This document shows positions 1-8,710 of a stretch of DNA of 64,000 nt, piece after piece. Within the stretch, counting starts at the first letter, position 1. Each line of letters opens with the position of its first letter. Made by a program: the position numbers and the translations under genes. The notes beneath the pieces were generated by a model, which was not told the origin of the DNA, did not search any database, and saw only the letters and a list, made by a program, of their open reading frames with translations. Location: positions 62,001-126,000 of the forward strand of contig NZ_MZNT01000011.1 of the NCBI RefSeq assembly GCF_002042965.1. Reading direction: 5' to 3'. The stretch comes from Paenibacillus sp. 32352. GTDB taxonomy: Bacteria > Bacillota > Bacilli > Paenibacillales > NBRC-103111.

Positions 1-96
1 GGGGCCAGAGAGGTCGCTAAAATCGCCGTATCCCGGCTGCTCGAGGTATGCCCGGAATGGGTACGGCTGGTAAAGGCAGCCGAAGAACGCACTTAA
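1..96 (+). CDS. C-terminal end of an unidentified protein (partial)
   Basis: An open frame runs from the window edge to a TAA at 94-96 and gives 31 residues ending in VRLVKAAEERT. It reads as an amphipathic helix, but the fragment is too short to assign a family. The stop lies 48 bp before the next start with no visible terminator, so it may share a transcript with the YetA-like gene. The product is unknown. Confidence 0.5.
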   Translation, partial: GAREVAKIAVSRLLEVCPEWVRLVKAAEERT

Positions 97-144
97 GAAC
101 CAAGAACATGATAGAATCACCGAATAAAAGGAGTGGGTAGTACG

Positions 145-2754
145 GTGGGTACACAAGCAGAACGAATTCAACTGCAATGGCTGGGACAAAGCGGACATGT
201 TGCAGACGGATTAGGTGTAACATGGGGAATTCCATGGGCGGAAGGCGAGCTGCAGCGAAACGATTCCCTTGAATTGACGGATTCCAACGGCGGCTCAATC
301 CCTGTTCAAAGCTGGCCGACAGCTTATTGGCCTGACGGCAGTGTCAAATGGTCGGCGCATGCCGCATCGATTCACGGGGATCGTTCCGACCGGTATTTCC
401 TCGGCAAGGGGATGGCTGCAGCCCCCGAAGCATCCATAACGGTAACGGAGACCGAAGAAGTGATCGCCGTAGATACCGGAGTCATACTTTGCCGGTTCAA
501 CCGGGAAGGACAATCCATCCTCCGTTCCATCCATCGGGACGGCTCCCTGGTTTGCTCGGACGGCAAGCTTCAATGCGTACGCGAGGAACGTCACACTACA
601 AGCGGAAGCAAGACCGTCAAGGAGCATAATTTCACAAGCCGCATCGCGAAGGTAGTCGTAGAGCAGGATGGGCCTGTACGTGCGGTGATTCGGGTGGAAG
701 GCAAGCATAAGCTGAACAACGGTGTCAGAGAATGGATGCCTTTTACCGTCCGCTTCTATTTCTATGCAGGACAGCAAGCCATTAAAGCCATTCATACGTT
801 CGCTTATGACGGCAATCCCCATATGGATTTCGTCAAGGGGATCGGCATGACGCTCAAGGTTCCTATGCAAGGGCCTTTATACAACCGTCACGTGCGCTTT
901 ACAGGTGACACAGGGATATTCAGCGAATCTCCTAAGCATCTGATGACCTATCGGACTACAGGCAAATACGAAGAGATCTTCAAGCGTCAAACCGCAGGCG
1001 AATATGTCAGCTTCGACCCGGTGGAGGATGAGCGGTTTATCGGTCTTATCGAAGAGTCCGCCGTATGGGATAGCTTCAAGCTAGTTCAAGGGTCGGCAGA
1101 TTCCTATACGATTACGAAGCGGACCCAGGAAGGATGTGCATGGATTCGTGCCGCATTCGGGCAGCGGTCGTCAGGCACTGTATATGCCGGAGGAGAGAAC
1201 GGCGGACTGGCCGTCGGAGTACGCAACTTTTGGAAAAAGTACCCGTCGTCCATGGAGCTTCATCATACTTCGAAGGATGAGGCGGAGATGACCGTTTGGT
1301 TCTGGTCGCCGGATGCCGAAGCGATGGATTTGCGCCATTACGATACGACGACGCATGTTCAGTCTTCCTATGAAGGCTTTGATGAAATGAGAAGCACGCC
1401 ATTCGGTGTGGCCAATACGAGTGAGCTGGCTATCTGGTGCTTTGAGAAGACGCCAAGCCACGAGACCCTGCATGCGGTGGCGCAGGAATGCCAATCTCCG
1501 TCCTTGCTGGTGTGCAAGCCGGAATATTACCATGACGCCAAAGCATTCGGCATCTGGAGTCTCCCTAACCGGAGCACCCCGGTCCATTCCAAGATTGAAG
1601 ATCAATTGGATGCGGCTATTGATTTCTATAAAGAGGAAATCGAGCAGCGCAGATGGTACGGTTTCTGGGATTACGGCGATGTCATGCACGGTTATGACCC
1701 TACCCGTCATACGTGGCGTTACGATATCGGAGGATGCGCTTGGCAAAATACGGAGCTGGTGCCGAATATGTGGCTCTGGTACATGTTCCTACGCTCCGGA
1801 CGAGAAGATATATTCCGTATTGCTGAAGCCATGACCCGGCACACCAGTGAGGTGGACCTGTACCATTTCGGAGAATACTCCGGTCTGGGTTCGCGGCACA
1901 ATGTCATCCATTGGGGCTGTGGCTGCAAGGAAGCCCGAATCGGGATGGCGGGCTTGCATCGCTTCTATTATTACTTGACTGCGGATGAGCGAATCGGCGA
2001 CATCATGGATGAGGTGACCGATTCCGACTATACGACCGCCCATCTGGATCCGATGCGCTATTATTTCCCGAAAGACCAATATCCGACCCATGCCCGCGTA
2101 GGTCCGGACTGGGCGGCCTTCAGCTCCAACTGGATGACCCGGTGGGAGCGCTATGAGGATACTGCCTACAGGGATAAACTGCTGGTAGGCATTGAAAGCT
2201 TGAAAAATATGCCGAATCGGATGAAAAACCTGGCTGTACATGGTTATGATCCGAAAACCGGCAAGCTGTACGATATGGGGAACAATGCCGGCGGACATTT
2301 GGCCATCTGTATGGGCGGCCCTCAAGTCTGGATGGAATTGGCCATGATGCTTAAGGATGCCGAGTGGGAAAGCATGCTCGTGGAAATCGGAGCATTCTAC
2401 AATCTTCCGCGGGAAGAAAAGCGCGCCCAGCTGGTCGGTGAACTCGCCAACGGCGGATTTGCATGGCCGATGTTCTCTACCGGTATCGCCGCCTATGCTT
2501 CGGTTCACAACAAGGATGAAGCTTTGGCTGAGCTTGCCTGGAGCATCCTGCTTAAGGATGAAGTCGGGCAGGTTCTATTGACGGATATTACGAAGCCGGT
2601 CGAAACCTTGGAATACATCAGACCTATCCGGGAAATTCCGTGGATTGCCACTAACACCATCTCTCAATGGTCTCTTAATGCCATCGTATGCATGGAGTTA
2701 ATCAGCGGCTCTTTGGAAAAAGCCGCGGCGGCTCATACGGCTGCAGCACACTGA
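145..2754 (+). CDS. YetA-like / exo-rhamnogalacturonan-lyase-fold protein
   Basis: A protein of about 869 aa without a signal peptide. Length and sequence style fit the PcRGLX/YetA family (RIFT-barrel N-domain, middle domain, C-terminal alpha/alpha barrel), which includes B. subtilis YetA and the fungal PL26 exo-rhamnogalacturonan lyase. The N-terminal stretch with WLGQSGHVADGLGVTWGIPW and the Trp/Tyr-rich second half (RRWYGFWDYGDVMHGYD, HWGCGCKEARIGMAG) support a carbohydrate-active fold. A GTG at 133 overlaps the Shine-Dalgarno AAAAGGAG (126-133), so the GTG at 145 is the more likely start. The next gene encodes a sugar-binding lipoprotein, recalling the B. subtilis lplABCD-yetA group. A role in pectin-type oligosaccharide breakdown is inferred; YetA itself has no proven substrate that I know of. 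Confidence 0.72.
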   Translation: MGTQAERIQLQWLGQSGHVADGLGVTWGIPWAEGELQRNDSLELTDSNGGSIPVQSWPTAYWPDGSVKWSAHAASIHGDRSDRYFLGKGMAAAPEASITVTETEEVIAVDTGVILCRFNREGQSILRSIHRDGSLVCSDGKLQCVREERHTTSGSKTVKEHNFTSRIAKVVVEQDGPVRAVIRVEGKHKLNNGVREWMPFTVRFYFYAGQQAIKAIHTFAYDGNPHMDFVKGIGMTLKVPMQGPLYNRHVRFTGDTGIFSESPKHLMTYRTTGKYEEIFKRQTAGEYVSFDPVEDERFIGLIEESAVWDSFKLVQGSADSYTITKRTQEGCAWIRAAFGQRSSGTVYAGGENGGLAVGVRNFWKKYPSSMELHHTSKDEAEMTVWFWSPDAEAMDLRHYDTTTHVQSSYEGFDEMRSTPFGVANTSELAIWCFEKTPSHETLHAVAQECQSPSLLVCKPEYYHDAKAFGIWSLPNRSTPVHSKIEDQLDAAIDFYKEEIEQRRWYGFWDYGDVMHGYDPTRHTWRYDIGGCAWQNTELVPNMWLWYMFLRSGREDIFRIAEAMTRHTSEVDLYHFGEYSGLGSRHNVIHWGCGCKEARIGMAGLHRFYYYLTADERIGDIMDEVTDSDYTTAHLDPMRYYFPKDQYPTHARVGPDWAAFSSNWMTRWERYEDTAYRDKLLVGIESLKNMPNRMKNLAVHGYDPKTGKLYDMGNNAGGHLAICMGGPQVWMELAMMLKDAEWESMLVEIGAFYNLPREEKRAQLVGELANGGFAWPMFSTGIAAYASVHNKDEALAELAWSILLKDEVGQVLLTDITKPVETLEYIRPIREIPWIATNTISQWSLNAIVCMELISGSLEKAAAAHTAAAH

Positions 2755-2778
2755 ACGATTACACCATAGATCAAACAC

Positions 2779-2812
2779 AAAGGCTCGTTCGCTTATTTGG
2801 GCGAGCTTTTGT
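2779..2812 (+). terminator. Rho-independent terminator after the YetA-like gene
   Basis: AAAGGCTCG ... CGAGCTTTTG form a GC-rich stem followed by a short T run, about 25 bp after the stop codon. It separates the YetA-like gene from the following lipoprotein gene, which would then need its own promoter or read-through. Confidence 0.6.
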
Positions 2813-2871
2813 GCACATATCGATTTACATATTTTTTACTTTATGGGACGAAAATGAAGGGGGAGCATGAA

Positions 2872-4200
2872 ATGAAAAAGAAAATGGCAGGTACTTTGGC
2901 GGCATTGACCGTAGTAAGTATGATGGCAACGGCTTGCGGAGGCGGAAGTGATAGCGCCAATGCACCGGAAGGCAAGGATTCTGCAGTAAAAGAGAACAAG
3001 GATCCCGCCGAGCTGGTATTCTACTCCATGAGCCGCGACTCTGAAGCCAGCTTCAATGACCGCTATGGCGACGCGATTCGCAAGAAGTTTCCGAATTATA
3101 CAATCAAGTACATCCAGAGGGCGACAGGCAGCGATCTGCAGGATTTGATCAATGCGGGTCAAAGAATCGACATTCAGTGGGACTCCATTGGTTCCTTCCC
3201 TGGGAGCAATATGGTGTATGAGATGAGCTATGATATGACAGAGCTTATGAAGAAGCATCAGGTGGATGTGAGCCGGTTCGAGCCTTCCTTGATTGACGCT
3301 ATGAAGCAGCTGGGAAACGGAGCGATTTACGGTCTTCCCGTGTACAATGAACGTATGGCCTTATTTTATAACAAGGACATTTTCGACAAGCTCAATGTGC
3401 CTTATCCGAAGGACGGCATGACCTGGGCTGAACTGAACGAGATCGCCAAGAAGCTGAACGTCGAAAAAGACGGCATCACGTATACGGGCTTTTCGCCTTC
3501 GGTCAATCACTTGTTCCTAGTGAACCAGTATTCATTGCCGCTTCTTACCAAGGATTTGAGATCCAACATCACCAACGAGAAATGGAAGCAAATTCTTGAC
3601 TTGCAGCTGATTCAGCCGACTCAAAATCCCGTCTACCAAAAGGCGATGGCCAACAATAAAGGGAAAATTCTGGACCTGAACCAGTTCGCCAAAGATCAGT
3701 CCTTGGCCATGTTCATCTCATCTCCTATTTTGCCGCAAGTGATGAAGGATGAATTGTCCAAATTCAATTGGGATATCGTCTCCGAGCCTACCATGCCGGA
3801 TGCTCCAGGTGTAGGACCGCAATCGTATCCGGGTTATTTTGCCATTACGAAGATGGCGAAGGATAAAGACGCCGCAATGGAAGTCATTAAGTTCTTGACC
3901 TCGGACGAATACCAGATGGAATACTCCAAGAAAGGGATCATGACGACCTTGAAGAATGAATCGATCCAAAAAGCGCTCGGACAAGAAAGCGCTTTTAAAG
4001 ACAAAAACTTCGGAGCGTTCTTCTACAACAAATTCCCTGCTATTGCTGACAAAACAATTCAGGAGAGCCAAGTGGCGATTCTCGGGACATATACCAAAAA
4101 CCTGAACAAGCTATCTTCCGGAGACATGGATATTAACACCTACATGCGTACGGCGGAAGAGGAAGCCAACAAACTATTGGATAGCCTGAAGAAAAAATAA
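2872..4200 (+). CDS. Extracellular sugar-binding lipoprotein (ABC importer receptor)
   Basis: A 442-aa solute-binding protein of the family 1 type. The start ATG at 2872 follows AAGGGGGAG at a good distance; the longer open frame upstream is not used. It has a lipoprotein signal with the lipobox MMATAC (Cys22 lipidated), then a Gly/Ser linker and the two-lobe binding fold, including YNKDIFDKLNVPYPKDGMTW, which is typical of sugar receptors. It should sit on the outer face of the membrane and deliver sugar to an ABC permease. No permease genes follow, so it is an orphan receptor here. It is clearly paralogous to the protein at 31589-32917 (same length, shared KFPNY, IKYIQ and DGMTW segments). 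The ligand is unknown; the YetA-like neighbour hints at a plant polysaccharide fragment. Confidence 0.88.
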   Translation: MKKKMAGTLAALTVVSMMATACGGGSDSANAPEGKDSAVKENKDPAELVFYSMSRDSEASFNDRYGDAIRKKFPNYTIKYIQRATGSDLQDLINAGQRIDIQWDSIGSFPGSNMVYEMSYDMTELMKKHQVDVSRFEPSLIDAMKQLGNGAIYGLPVYNERMALFYNKDIFDKLNVPYPKDGMTWAELNEIAKKLNVEKDGITYTGFSPSVNHLFLVNQYSLPLLTKDLRSNITNEKWKQILDLQLIQPTQNPVYQKAMANNKGKILDLNQFAKDQSLAMFISSPILPQVMKDELSKFNWDIVSEPTMPDAPGVGPQSYPGYFAITKMAKDKDAAMEVIKFLTSDEYQMEYSKKGIMTTLKNESIQKALGQESAFKDKNFGAFFYNKFPAIADKTIQESQVAILGTYTKNLNKLSSGDMDINTYMRTAEEEANKLLDSLKKK

Positions 4201-4220
4201 TAGCCCCCGACTAGGAAAGC

Positions 4221-4283
4221 AATCGCTCCTTAGGGTATCGCAGCCTCGCAGCAGGCCGCAATACCCGGGGGCGATTTGTTTTT
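4221..4283 (+). terminator. Terminator between convergent genes
   Basis: A long imperfect inverted repeat (AATCGC ... GCGATT outside, TAGGGTAT ... ATACCC and GCAGCC ... GGCCGC inside) is followed by TTGTTTTTG. It lies just after the lipoprotein gene and before the convergent aminotransferase gene. Confidence 0.65.
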
Positions 4284-4338
4284 GTGGAAACATGAATAGC
4301 TCCGAACAGTTCAGGTTGAACCATGAACTTTAACCGGT

Positions 4339-5511
4339 TCAGGAAAAGTTTTTCATAAAGGTTCCCATCCGCTCGATAGCTTCGGTAATATTTTGAACCG
4401 ACGAAGCGTAGGAGCATCGGATGTGGCCTTCCCCGCACGAGCCCAGTACATTGCCGGGGACAACAGCCACCTTCATTTCCGACAGCAGCTGGTCCGCAAA
4501 TTGCTCGGAGGTTAGCCCGGTATGCTCAACAGACGGGAAGGCATAGAAGGCTCCTTTGGGCTCGAAGCAGGGCAGGCCAATTTCTTCGAATCCCTTCAAG
4601 ATCAGACGTCTTCGCTGATCGTAGGATGCAACCATTTCGCTCACCTCATGGGAACCGTTGCGCAAAGCCTCTATAGCTGCCCGCTGTGTCGTTATAGGAG
4701 CACATATCATCGTGTATTGATGAATCTTGGTCATAGCGGCAATGACCTCGGGGTGGCCGCATGCATAGCCGAGCCTCCAGCCTGTCATGGCATAGGCTTT
4801 GGAGAAGCCGTTCAGCAGAATCGTACGGTCTCTCATACCGGGCAATTCGGCAAAGCAGGTATGCTTTCCGACGTAAGTCAGCTTCTCGTACACTTCATCG
4901 GAAATGACGATCAGATCGTATTTTTCCACCACTTTTGCGATCTTTTCCAGCTCTTCTCTTGGCATGGTCGCCCCGGACGGATTATTCGGGTAATTGATCA
5001 GCAAAGCTTTGGTACGAGGGGTAATGGCAGCCTCGACCTGCTCGGCTGTAATTCTGAACTCGTTGTCTGCCGAAGTGCTCAACGGAACAGGCACGCCTCC
5101 GGCCATGATCGTGCAGGGCGAATAGGACACATAGCAGGGCTCGGCAATCAGGACCTCGTCTCCGGGATGCAGGATGGCCCTCAAAGCCAAATCTACAGCT
5201 TCGCTGACACCGACCGTAACAAGAACTTCGTTACGTGGCTCATAGGTAACCCCATGATTGTCATGCAGGTGCCGGGCGATTTCCTCTCTTAGCTCGAGCA
5301 AGCCAGCGTTGGAGGTGTACATTGTATACCCTTTACGCAGAGAGTCGATGCCGTTTTCCCTAATGTTCCACGGCGTTACGAAATCGGGCTCACCGACGCC
5401 CAACGAAATGACGCCTTTCATCTCAGCTACCAAATCAAAAAAACGACGAATGCCTGAGGGAGGGAGATCCCTCACCGTAGGAGAAATACGATCGGACCAT
5501 TGAATATTCAT
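4339..5511 (-). CDS. PLP-dependent class I/II aminotransferase
   Basis: A fold-type I aminotransferase of about 390 aa close to the PatA/AlaT (YugH) group. Family signatures are visible: SGIRRFFDL near the N-terminus, GEPDFVTP, the NYPNNPSGA loop, ISDEVYEKL with the pyridoxal-contacting Asp, the SKAYAMTGWRLGY segment whose Lys forms the Schiff base, and the C-terminal Arg region (HIRCSYA). A GTG at 5520 is possible, but GGTGA just before it suits the ATG at 5511. The gene sits alone behind a T-box leader, so its expression should rise when one charged tRNA runs short; this ties it to amino-acid synthesis or interconversion. The exact amino acid is not settled. Confidence 0.88.
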   Translation of the reverse strand: MNIQWSDRISPTVRDLPPSGIRRFFDLVAEMKGVISLGVGEPDFVTPWNIRENGIDSLRKGYTMYTSNAGLLELREEIARHLHDNHGVTYEPRNEVLVTVGVSEAVDLALRAILHPGDEVLIAEPCYVSYSPCTIMAGGVPVPLSTSADNEFRITAEQVEAAITPRTKALLINYPNNPSGATMPREELEKIAKVVEKYDLIVISDEVYEKLTYVGKHTCFAELPGMRDRTILLNGFSKAYAMTGWRLGYACGHPEVIAAMTKIHQYTMICAPITTQRAAIEALRNGSHEVSEMVASYDQRRRLILKGFEEIGLPCFEPKGAFYAFPSVEHTGLTSEQFADQLLSEMKVAVVPGNVLGSCGEGHIRCSYASSVQNITEAIERMGTFMKNFS

Positions 5512-5597
5512 TACGTTCACCGGCTTTCTTTAGAATGGGAAACCTCTATCGAGGCCTATTTCAGATGAGAGAATCGTCGCATTCGACGACATAAGAA

Positions 5598-5745
5598 TTG
5601 TAAAAATAAAAAAGCCCCCGCCCCCATAAAGGGACGAGAGCCTATGCTCACGCGTTACCACCCTAATTGACATCCTATTGGCAATCTCTCTAACCTGTCA
5701 GACGGCTGGATCCGAGCCGTACAACGGGTTAAAGGCAGGGGGGGC
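5598..5745 (-). promoter_or_regulatory. Second, truncated T-box element (antiterminator/terminator half)
   Basis: On the minus strand the T-box core reads AGGGTGGTAACGCG, followed by a stem-loop ending in a T-rich tract (about 5598-5640). It closely repeats the 3' half of the complete T-box just upstream, including the spacer GTCAATTAGGGTGGTA and the downstream GAGCATA. The usual ACCGCG is changed to AACGCG. Only a weak remnant of a Stem I is visible, so this looks like a partial duplication. Confidence 0.7.
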
Positions 5746-5769
5746 TCCGGTTAGAAGGTGCATTTGGAC

Positions 5770-6022
5770 AACAAAAAAAGCCCCCCATCCCCGGAAAGGG
5801 ACGAGAGCTTATGCTCACGCGGTACCACCCTAATTGACAATATTATGTCCACTCTTTCCGATAACGGCGGAAGACCGGCCTACTCCTACTAAGAAGTTCA
5901 GAGGGCGACTCCGGGGCGGCTTTCCATCAGGCTTCACTCCCGGGCTCTCACCATCCCCGAGTCTCTTTAAGGTTCACCACAATGTACTTTCCCCATCTGT
6001 GTCTTTGCAGCACTAAATTATT
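5770..6022 (-). promoter_or_regulatory. T-box riboswitch controlling the aminotransferase gene
   Basis: Read on the minus strand this is a full T-box leader: an AGAGA ... GGTGAGAG Stem I base, the apical Stem I conserved parts, CTCTGAAC followed by the triplet TTC, an AGTAGG element, the antiterminator core AGGGTGGTACCGCG (about 5816-5829) and a terminator (about 5772-5809) ending in seven Ts. UGGU in the core would pair with tRNA ending ACCA. TTC (Phe) is only a candidate specifier, because Stem I was not folded. Confidence 0.85.
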
Positions 6023-6027
6023 GAAAA

Positions 6028-6056
6028 ATATAACACGGACTTTTGACGTCTGTCAA
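6028..6056 (-). promoter_or_regulatory. Sigma-A promoter for the T-box/aminotransferase transcript
   Basis: On the minus strand, TTGACA (6056-6051), a 17-bp spacer and TTATAT (6033-6028) lie just before the T-box leader. Confidence 0.75.
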
Positions 6057-6184
6057 TCGGTTATTTACAAAAATAGAATGTCCCCCGCAGCTTGCTGTTG
6101 TGCAATGGATTCACTTGTATTATGATCAGACAAGTAAGGAGAATCATTCGGCATGTACATAGGGAGTATAGGGAGGAATCGACC

Positions 6185-7015
6185 ATGAAAATTGATGCTC
6201 ACCAACATTACTGGAAGCTGGATCGCGGGGATTACGGCTGGCTGACACCGGATTCTGGCGTATTATACCGGGATTATTTGCCGGAACAGCTGAATGGCCA
6301 TTTGAAGGCGAACGGGATCAGTAAGACGGTGGTCGTGCAAGCAGCGCCCACCTTGGCCGAGACGGAGTTTATGCTGAGCCTGGCAGAGCAGTCGGAGACG
6401 ATTGCCGGTGTTGTAGGCTGGCTTGATCTGGAGGACAGCTCCTACAAGGAGCATTATGCGAGACTCAAGCAGAACCCTTATTTTAAAGGCATTCGGGTCA
6501 TGCTGCAGGATATCGATATGGAGTATGCGTTTCGTCCGGCGGTTTTGGAAGCGCTGCGATTTTTCGAGCGGGAGCAGTTTCCAATTGATCTTCTGATCAA
6601 AACGCATCAGTTGGAGGATACCGTAAAGCTTTTGAAGCAGCTGCCCGATCTACGCGGAGTTATCGACCATATTGCCAAGCCCTTTATCTCCGAACAGCAG
6701 CTGGAGCCTTGGAGCACGTACATGGCACAAATAGCTTCAGATTATCCGAACATATACTGCAAGCTGTCCGGCATGGTAACGGAGGCAGATCATCAGAATT
6801 GGCGGGAAGAGCACTTTGTTCCTTATGTCCAGCACGTGGTATCCCGGTTCGGACCGCAGAGAATTATGTACGGCAGCGACTGGCCTGTCTGTCTGCTAGC
6901 CGCGGAATACGACGACGTATATAAGCTTCTGGAGAGCACGCTGCCGGACTCGCTGACGCCTTCCGACCTGGAAGATGTCTTCGGCCATAATGCCGCCCGT
7001 TTCTATAGACTCTAA
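6185..7015 (+). CDS. Amidohydrolase of the sugar-lactonase type (COG3618)
   Basis: A 276-aa single-domain TIM-barrel amidohydrolase. It starts MKIDAHQHYWKL with the metal-binding HxH-type motif and has GVVGWLDLED, IRVMLQDI, GVIDHIAKP and the late MYGSDWPVC with the catalytic Asp. These are features of the L-fuconolactonase / L-rhamnonolactonase / PDC hydrolase group, which hydrolyse lactones in non-phosphorylated sugar-acid routes. The ATG at 6185 is chosen because of the GGGAGG ribosome binding site at 6171; the longer frame has no such site. It is a monocistronic gene followed by a terminator-like repeat. The substrate is unknown; a deoxy-sugar lactone is the best inference given the sugar genes nearby. 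Confidence 0.82.
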   Translation: MKIDAHQHYWKLDRGDYGWLTPDSGVLYRDYLPEQLNGHLKANGISKTVVVQAAPTLAETEFMLSLAEQSETIAGVVGWLDLEDSSYKEHYARLKQNPYFKGIRVMLQDIDMEYAFRPAVLEALRFFEREQFPIDLLIKTHQLEDTVKLLKQLPDLRGVIDHIAKPFISEQQLEPWSTYMAQIASDYPNIYCKLSGMVTEADHQNWREEHFVPYVQHVVSRFGPQRIMYGSDWPVCLLAAEYDDVYKLLESTLPDSLTPSDLEDVFGHNAARFYRL

Positions 7016-7037
7016 GCTAACCCATGCCTAATGTAAG

Positions 7038-7122
7038 AACCGCTTGTGCCCTGGACATCCTCACCCCCATGCATGGCAGCTTGACAGGGGAGGGTTGTTC
7101 AGGAACCCCAAGCGGTTTTACC
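7038..7122 (+). terminator. Likely terminator after the amidohydrolase gene
   Basis: AACCGCTTG (7038-7046) pairs with CAAGCGGTT (7109-7117), which is followed by TTACCCATTTTTA. The loop is long (about 60 nt), so confidence is moderate. Confidence 0.45.
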
Positions 7123-7227
7123 CATTTTTACAGTTGAATAGCCCGGATTTTGAATAGGAGCCAGTCTGTCGCAGAGTGATTTGTTAGCGTTTACAACGAA
7201 GACTGAGCACAGCTTTAGGGTGGACGA

Positions 7228-7683
7228 TTACGTCGTTTTGCATACATTCTCATTGTAAGCTGAAAGCAATGCTTCCAGACTCTGGGCTGTATGAATATAG
7301 CTTTGCAAATCTTCATTGGAAACTTGGTTAAATATGGACCGTACTTCACTGAGAATATGGTTGCGCAAGGATTGGATCTTATCTTTGCCTGTACTTGTGA
7401 GCTGTACGAAAATAATCCGCCGGTCCTCAACGGAGCGAACCCTTTCAACCAAATGCTGGCGTTCCAATTTATCGACAAGGCTGGTTGCCGCACCTAGCGT
7501 AATGCATAAATAATCGGCAATATCGTTCATCTTCATGGAATGATGCTCCAATTGAAACATCACAGATATCGTTGAATTGTTAAGGTTAGGATCGATATTC
7601 ATAACCTGCAGCGAGCGTTTGAGTTGCCGGCTCACGCAAAGTAACTTATTCAACAGTAAAGTCGTATTCTGTTCTTTGCTCAT
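7228..7683 (-). CDS. MarR-family transcriptional regulator
   Basis: A 151-aa winged-helix regulator. The recognition region MKMNDIADYLCITLGAATSLVDKLERQHLVERVRSVEDRRIIFVQLT contains the MarR helix-turn-helix and the wing with the conserved D-R-R. It has no Cys-based sensor motif; its only Cys are near the ends. It is transcribed away from coaX with about 190 bp between the start codons, so it may control itself or a distant target. The ATG at 7683 follows a weak AGGTTAG site. Confidence 0.87.
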   Translation of the reverse strand: MSKEQNTTLLLNKLLCVSRQLKRSLQVMNIDPNLNNSTISVMFQLEHHSMKMNDIADYLCITLGAATSLVDKLERQHLVERVRSVEDRRIIFVQLTSTGKDKIQSLRNHILSEVRSIFNQVSNEDLQSYIHTAQSLEALLSAYNENVCKTT

Positions 7684-7755
7684 CTAACCTATCCCCTATC
7701 TAAAATGACATCTAGTGTTATTTTACTACATTACGACAAAAATTAATATGAAGGT

Positions 7756-7762
7756 TGTCGAA
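7756..7762 (+). promoter_or_regulatory. Possible Spo0A box
   Basis: TTGTCGAAT contains the 0A-box core TGTCGAA, about 30 bp before the coaX -35. The core is only seven bases long, so a chance match is quite possible. Confidence 0.25.
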
Positions 7763-7792
7763 TTTATCTTACTTTATATCTTTCCCGGTCGA

Positions 7793-7821
7793 TTGGCGCA
7801 CCCAGGCAGATTGTATATAAT
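7793..7821 (+). promoter_or_regulatory. Sigma-A promoter of coaX
   Basis: TTGGCG (7793-7798), an exact 17-bp spacer and a perfect TATAAT (7816-7821), 51 bp before the coaX start. Confidence 0.8.
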
Positions 7822-7872
7822 AGCATTAAATACAATCGGTAATCGGTTAAAGAAGCGGCTGGAGGGTATGTC

Positions 7873-8646
7873 ATGCAATCGGGACTTTTAGTGATAGATG
7901 TCGGCAATACCAATACAAAAATAGCGGTATACAAAGAGCAGCAAATGGTGTATTTCTGGAGAGTGACGACACAGAGGGAAATGACGGCTGAAGAGATCTG
8001 GGTCGTATGGAGCCAGCTGTTTAAACAAAGCGGTTTCGCTTATGAGCGGCTAAGCGGAATCATAATCAGCTCAGTTGTACCCCCGTTAATGACGGCAGTA
8101 AGAGAAGTATGCCGCGCAAAGCTGGGTATTGCGCCGCTCGAGCTTGGCCCCGGGTTGAAAACAGGCCTGAGAATCGTGACGGACCAACCGGCCCAAGTGG
8201 GTGCGGATCGAATCGCAAGCGCCATTGCCGCCATCCACTTATACGGAGCGCCTGTTATCGTCATAGGCTTGGGGACAGCTACTACGATCAGCGTTGTCAA
8301 TGAGCATAATGAATTTATCGGCGGGGCCATCCTTCCGGGAGGCGTTATTTCAGCGGAAGCATTGTATGAGCGCACCGCTCAGCTGCCTTCGGTCAACATC
8401 ACCAGCCCTCAGCGGTTCCTCACTCACGACACGGCCTCCAGCATGACGTACGGGATCGTGAACGGAATAGCCGGACAAGTCGATGGTATTGTTACTCGCA
8501 TTATTGAGGAAATGGCTTTGCCGTTCACCGTGGTGGCGTCGGGGGGATTATCCGAATTGATCTCTCCCGAATCCAGCACGATCCAGCACACGCACCCGGA
8601 TTTAGTCCTTGAAGGATTACGGATCACCTGGGAGCTTAATCGTTAA
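7873..8646 (+). CDS. coaX: Type III pantothenate kinase
   Basis: A 257-aa enzyme that phosphorylates pantothenate in the first step of coenzyme A synthesis, in the cytosol. ASKHA-fold motifs are all present: DVGNTNTK (phosphate-1), the GADRIASA loop with the catalytic Asp, LGTATTISVV (phosphate-2) and GGAILPGGVISAEAL. Length is standard for CoaX. The ATG at 7873 follows GGAGGG at a normal distance. The gene is monocistronic with its own promoter and terminator. Confidence 0.95.
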   Translation: MQSGLLVIDVGNTNTKIAVYKEQQMVYFWRVTTQREMTAEEIWVVWSQLFKQSGFAYERLSGIIISSVVPPLMTAVREVCRAKLGIAPLELGPGLKTGLRIVTDQPAQVGADRIASAIAAIHLYGAPVIVIGLGTATTISVVNEHNEFIGGAILPGGVISAEALYERTAQLPSVNITSPQRFLTHDTASSMTYGIVNGIAGQVDGIVTRIIEEMALPFTVVASGGLSELISPESSTIQHTHPDLVLEGLRITWELNR

Positions 8647-8665
8647 TATGGCGTTTGGACAGAAG

Positions 8666-8702
8666 AAAGGTCCTTCGCAGCCAGGCAGCGGAGGACCTTT
8701 TG
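8666..8702 (+). terminator. Bidirectional terminator between coaX and the coat gene
   Basis: AAAGGTCCT ... AGGACCTTT form a stable stem followed by TTGG on the plus strand and by CTTCT on the minus strand. It sits between the convergent coaX and CotB-like genes. Confidence 0.7.
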
Positions 8703-8710
8703 GGATTACA

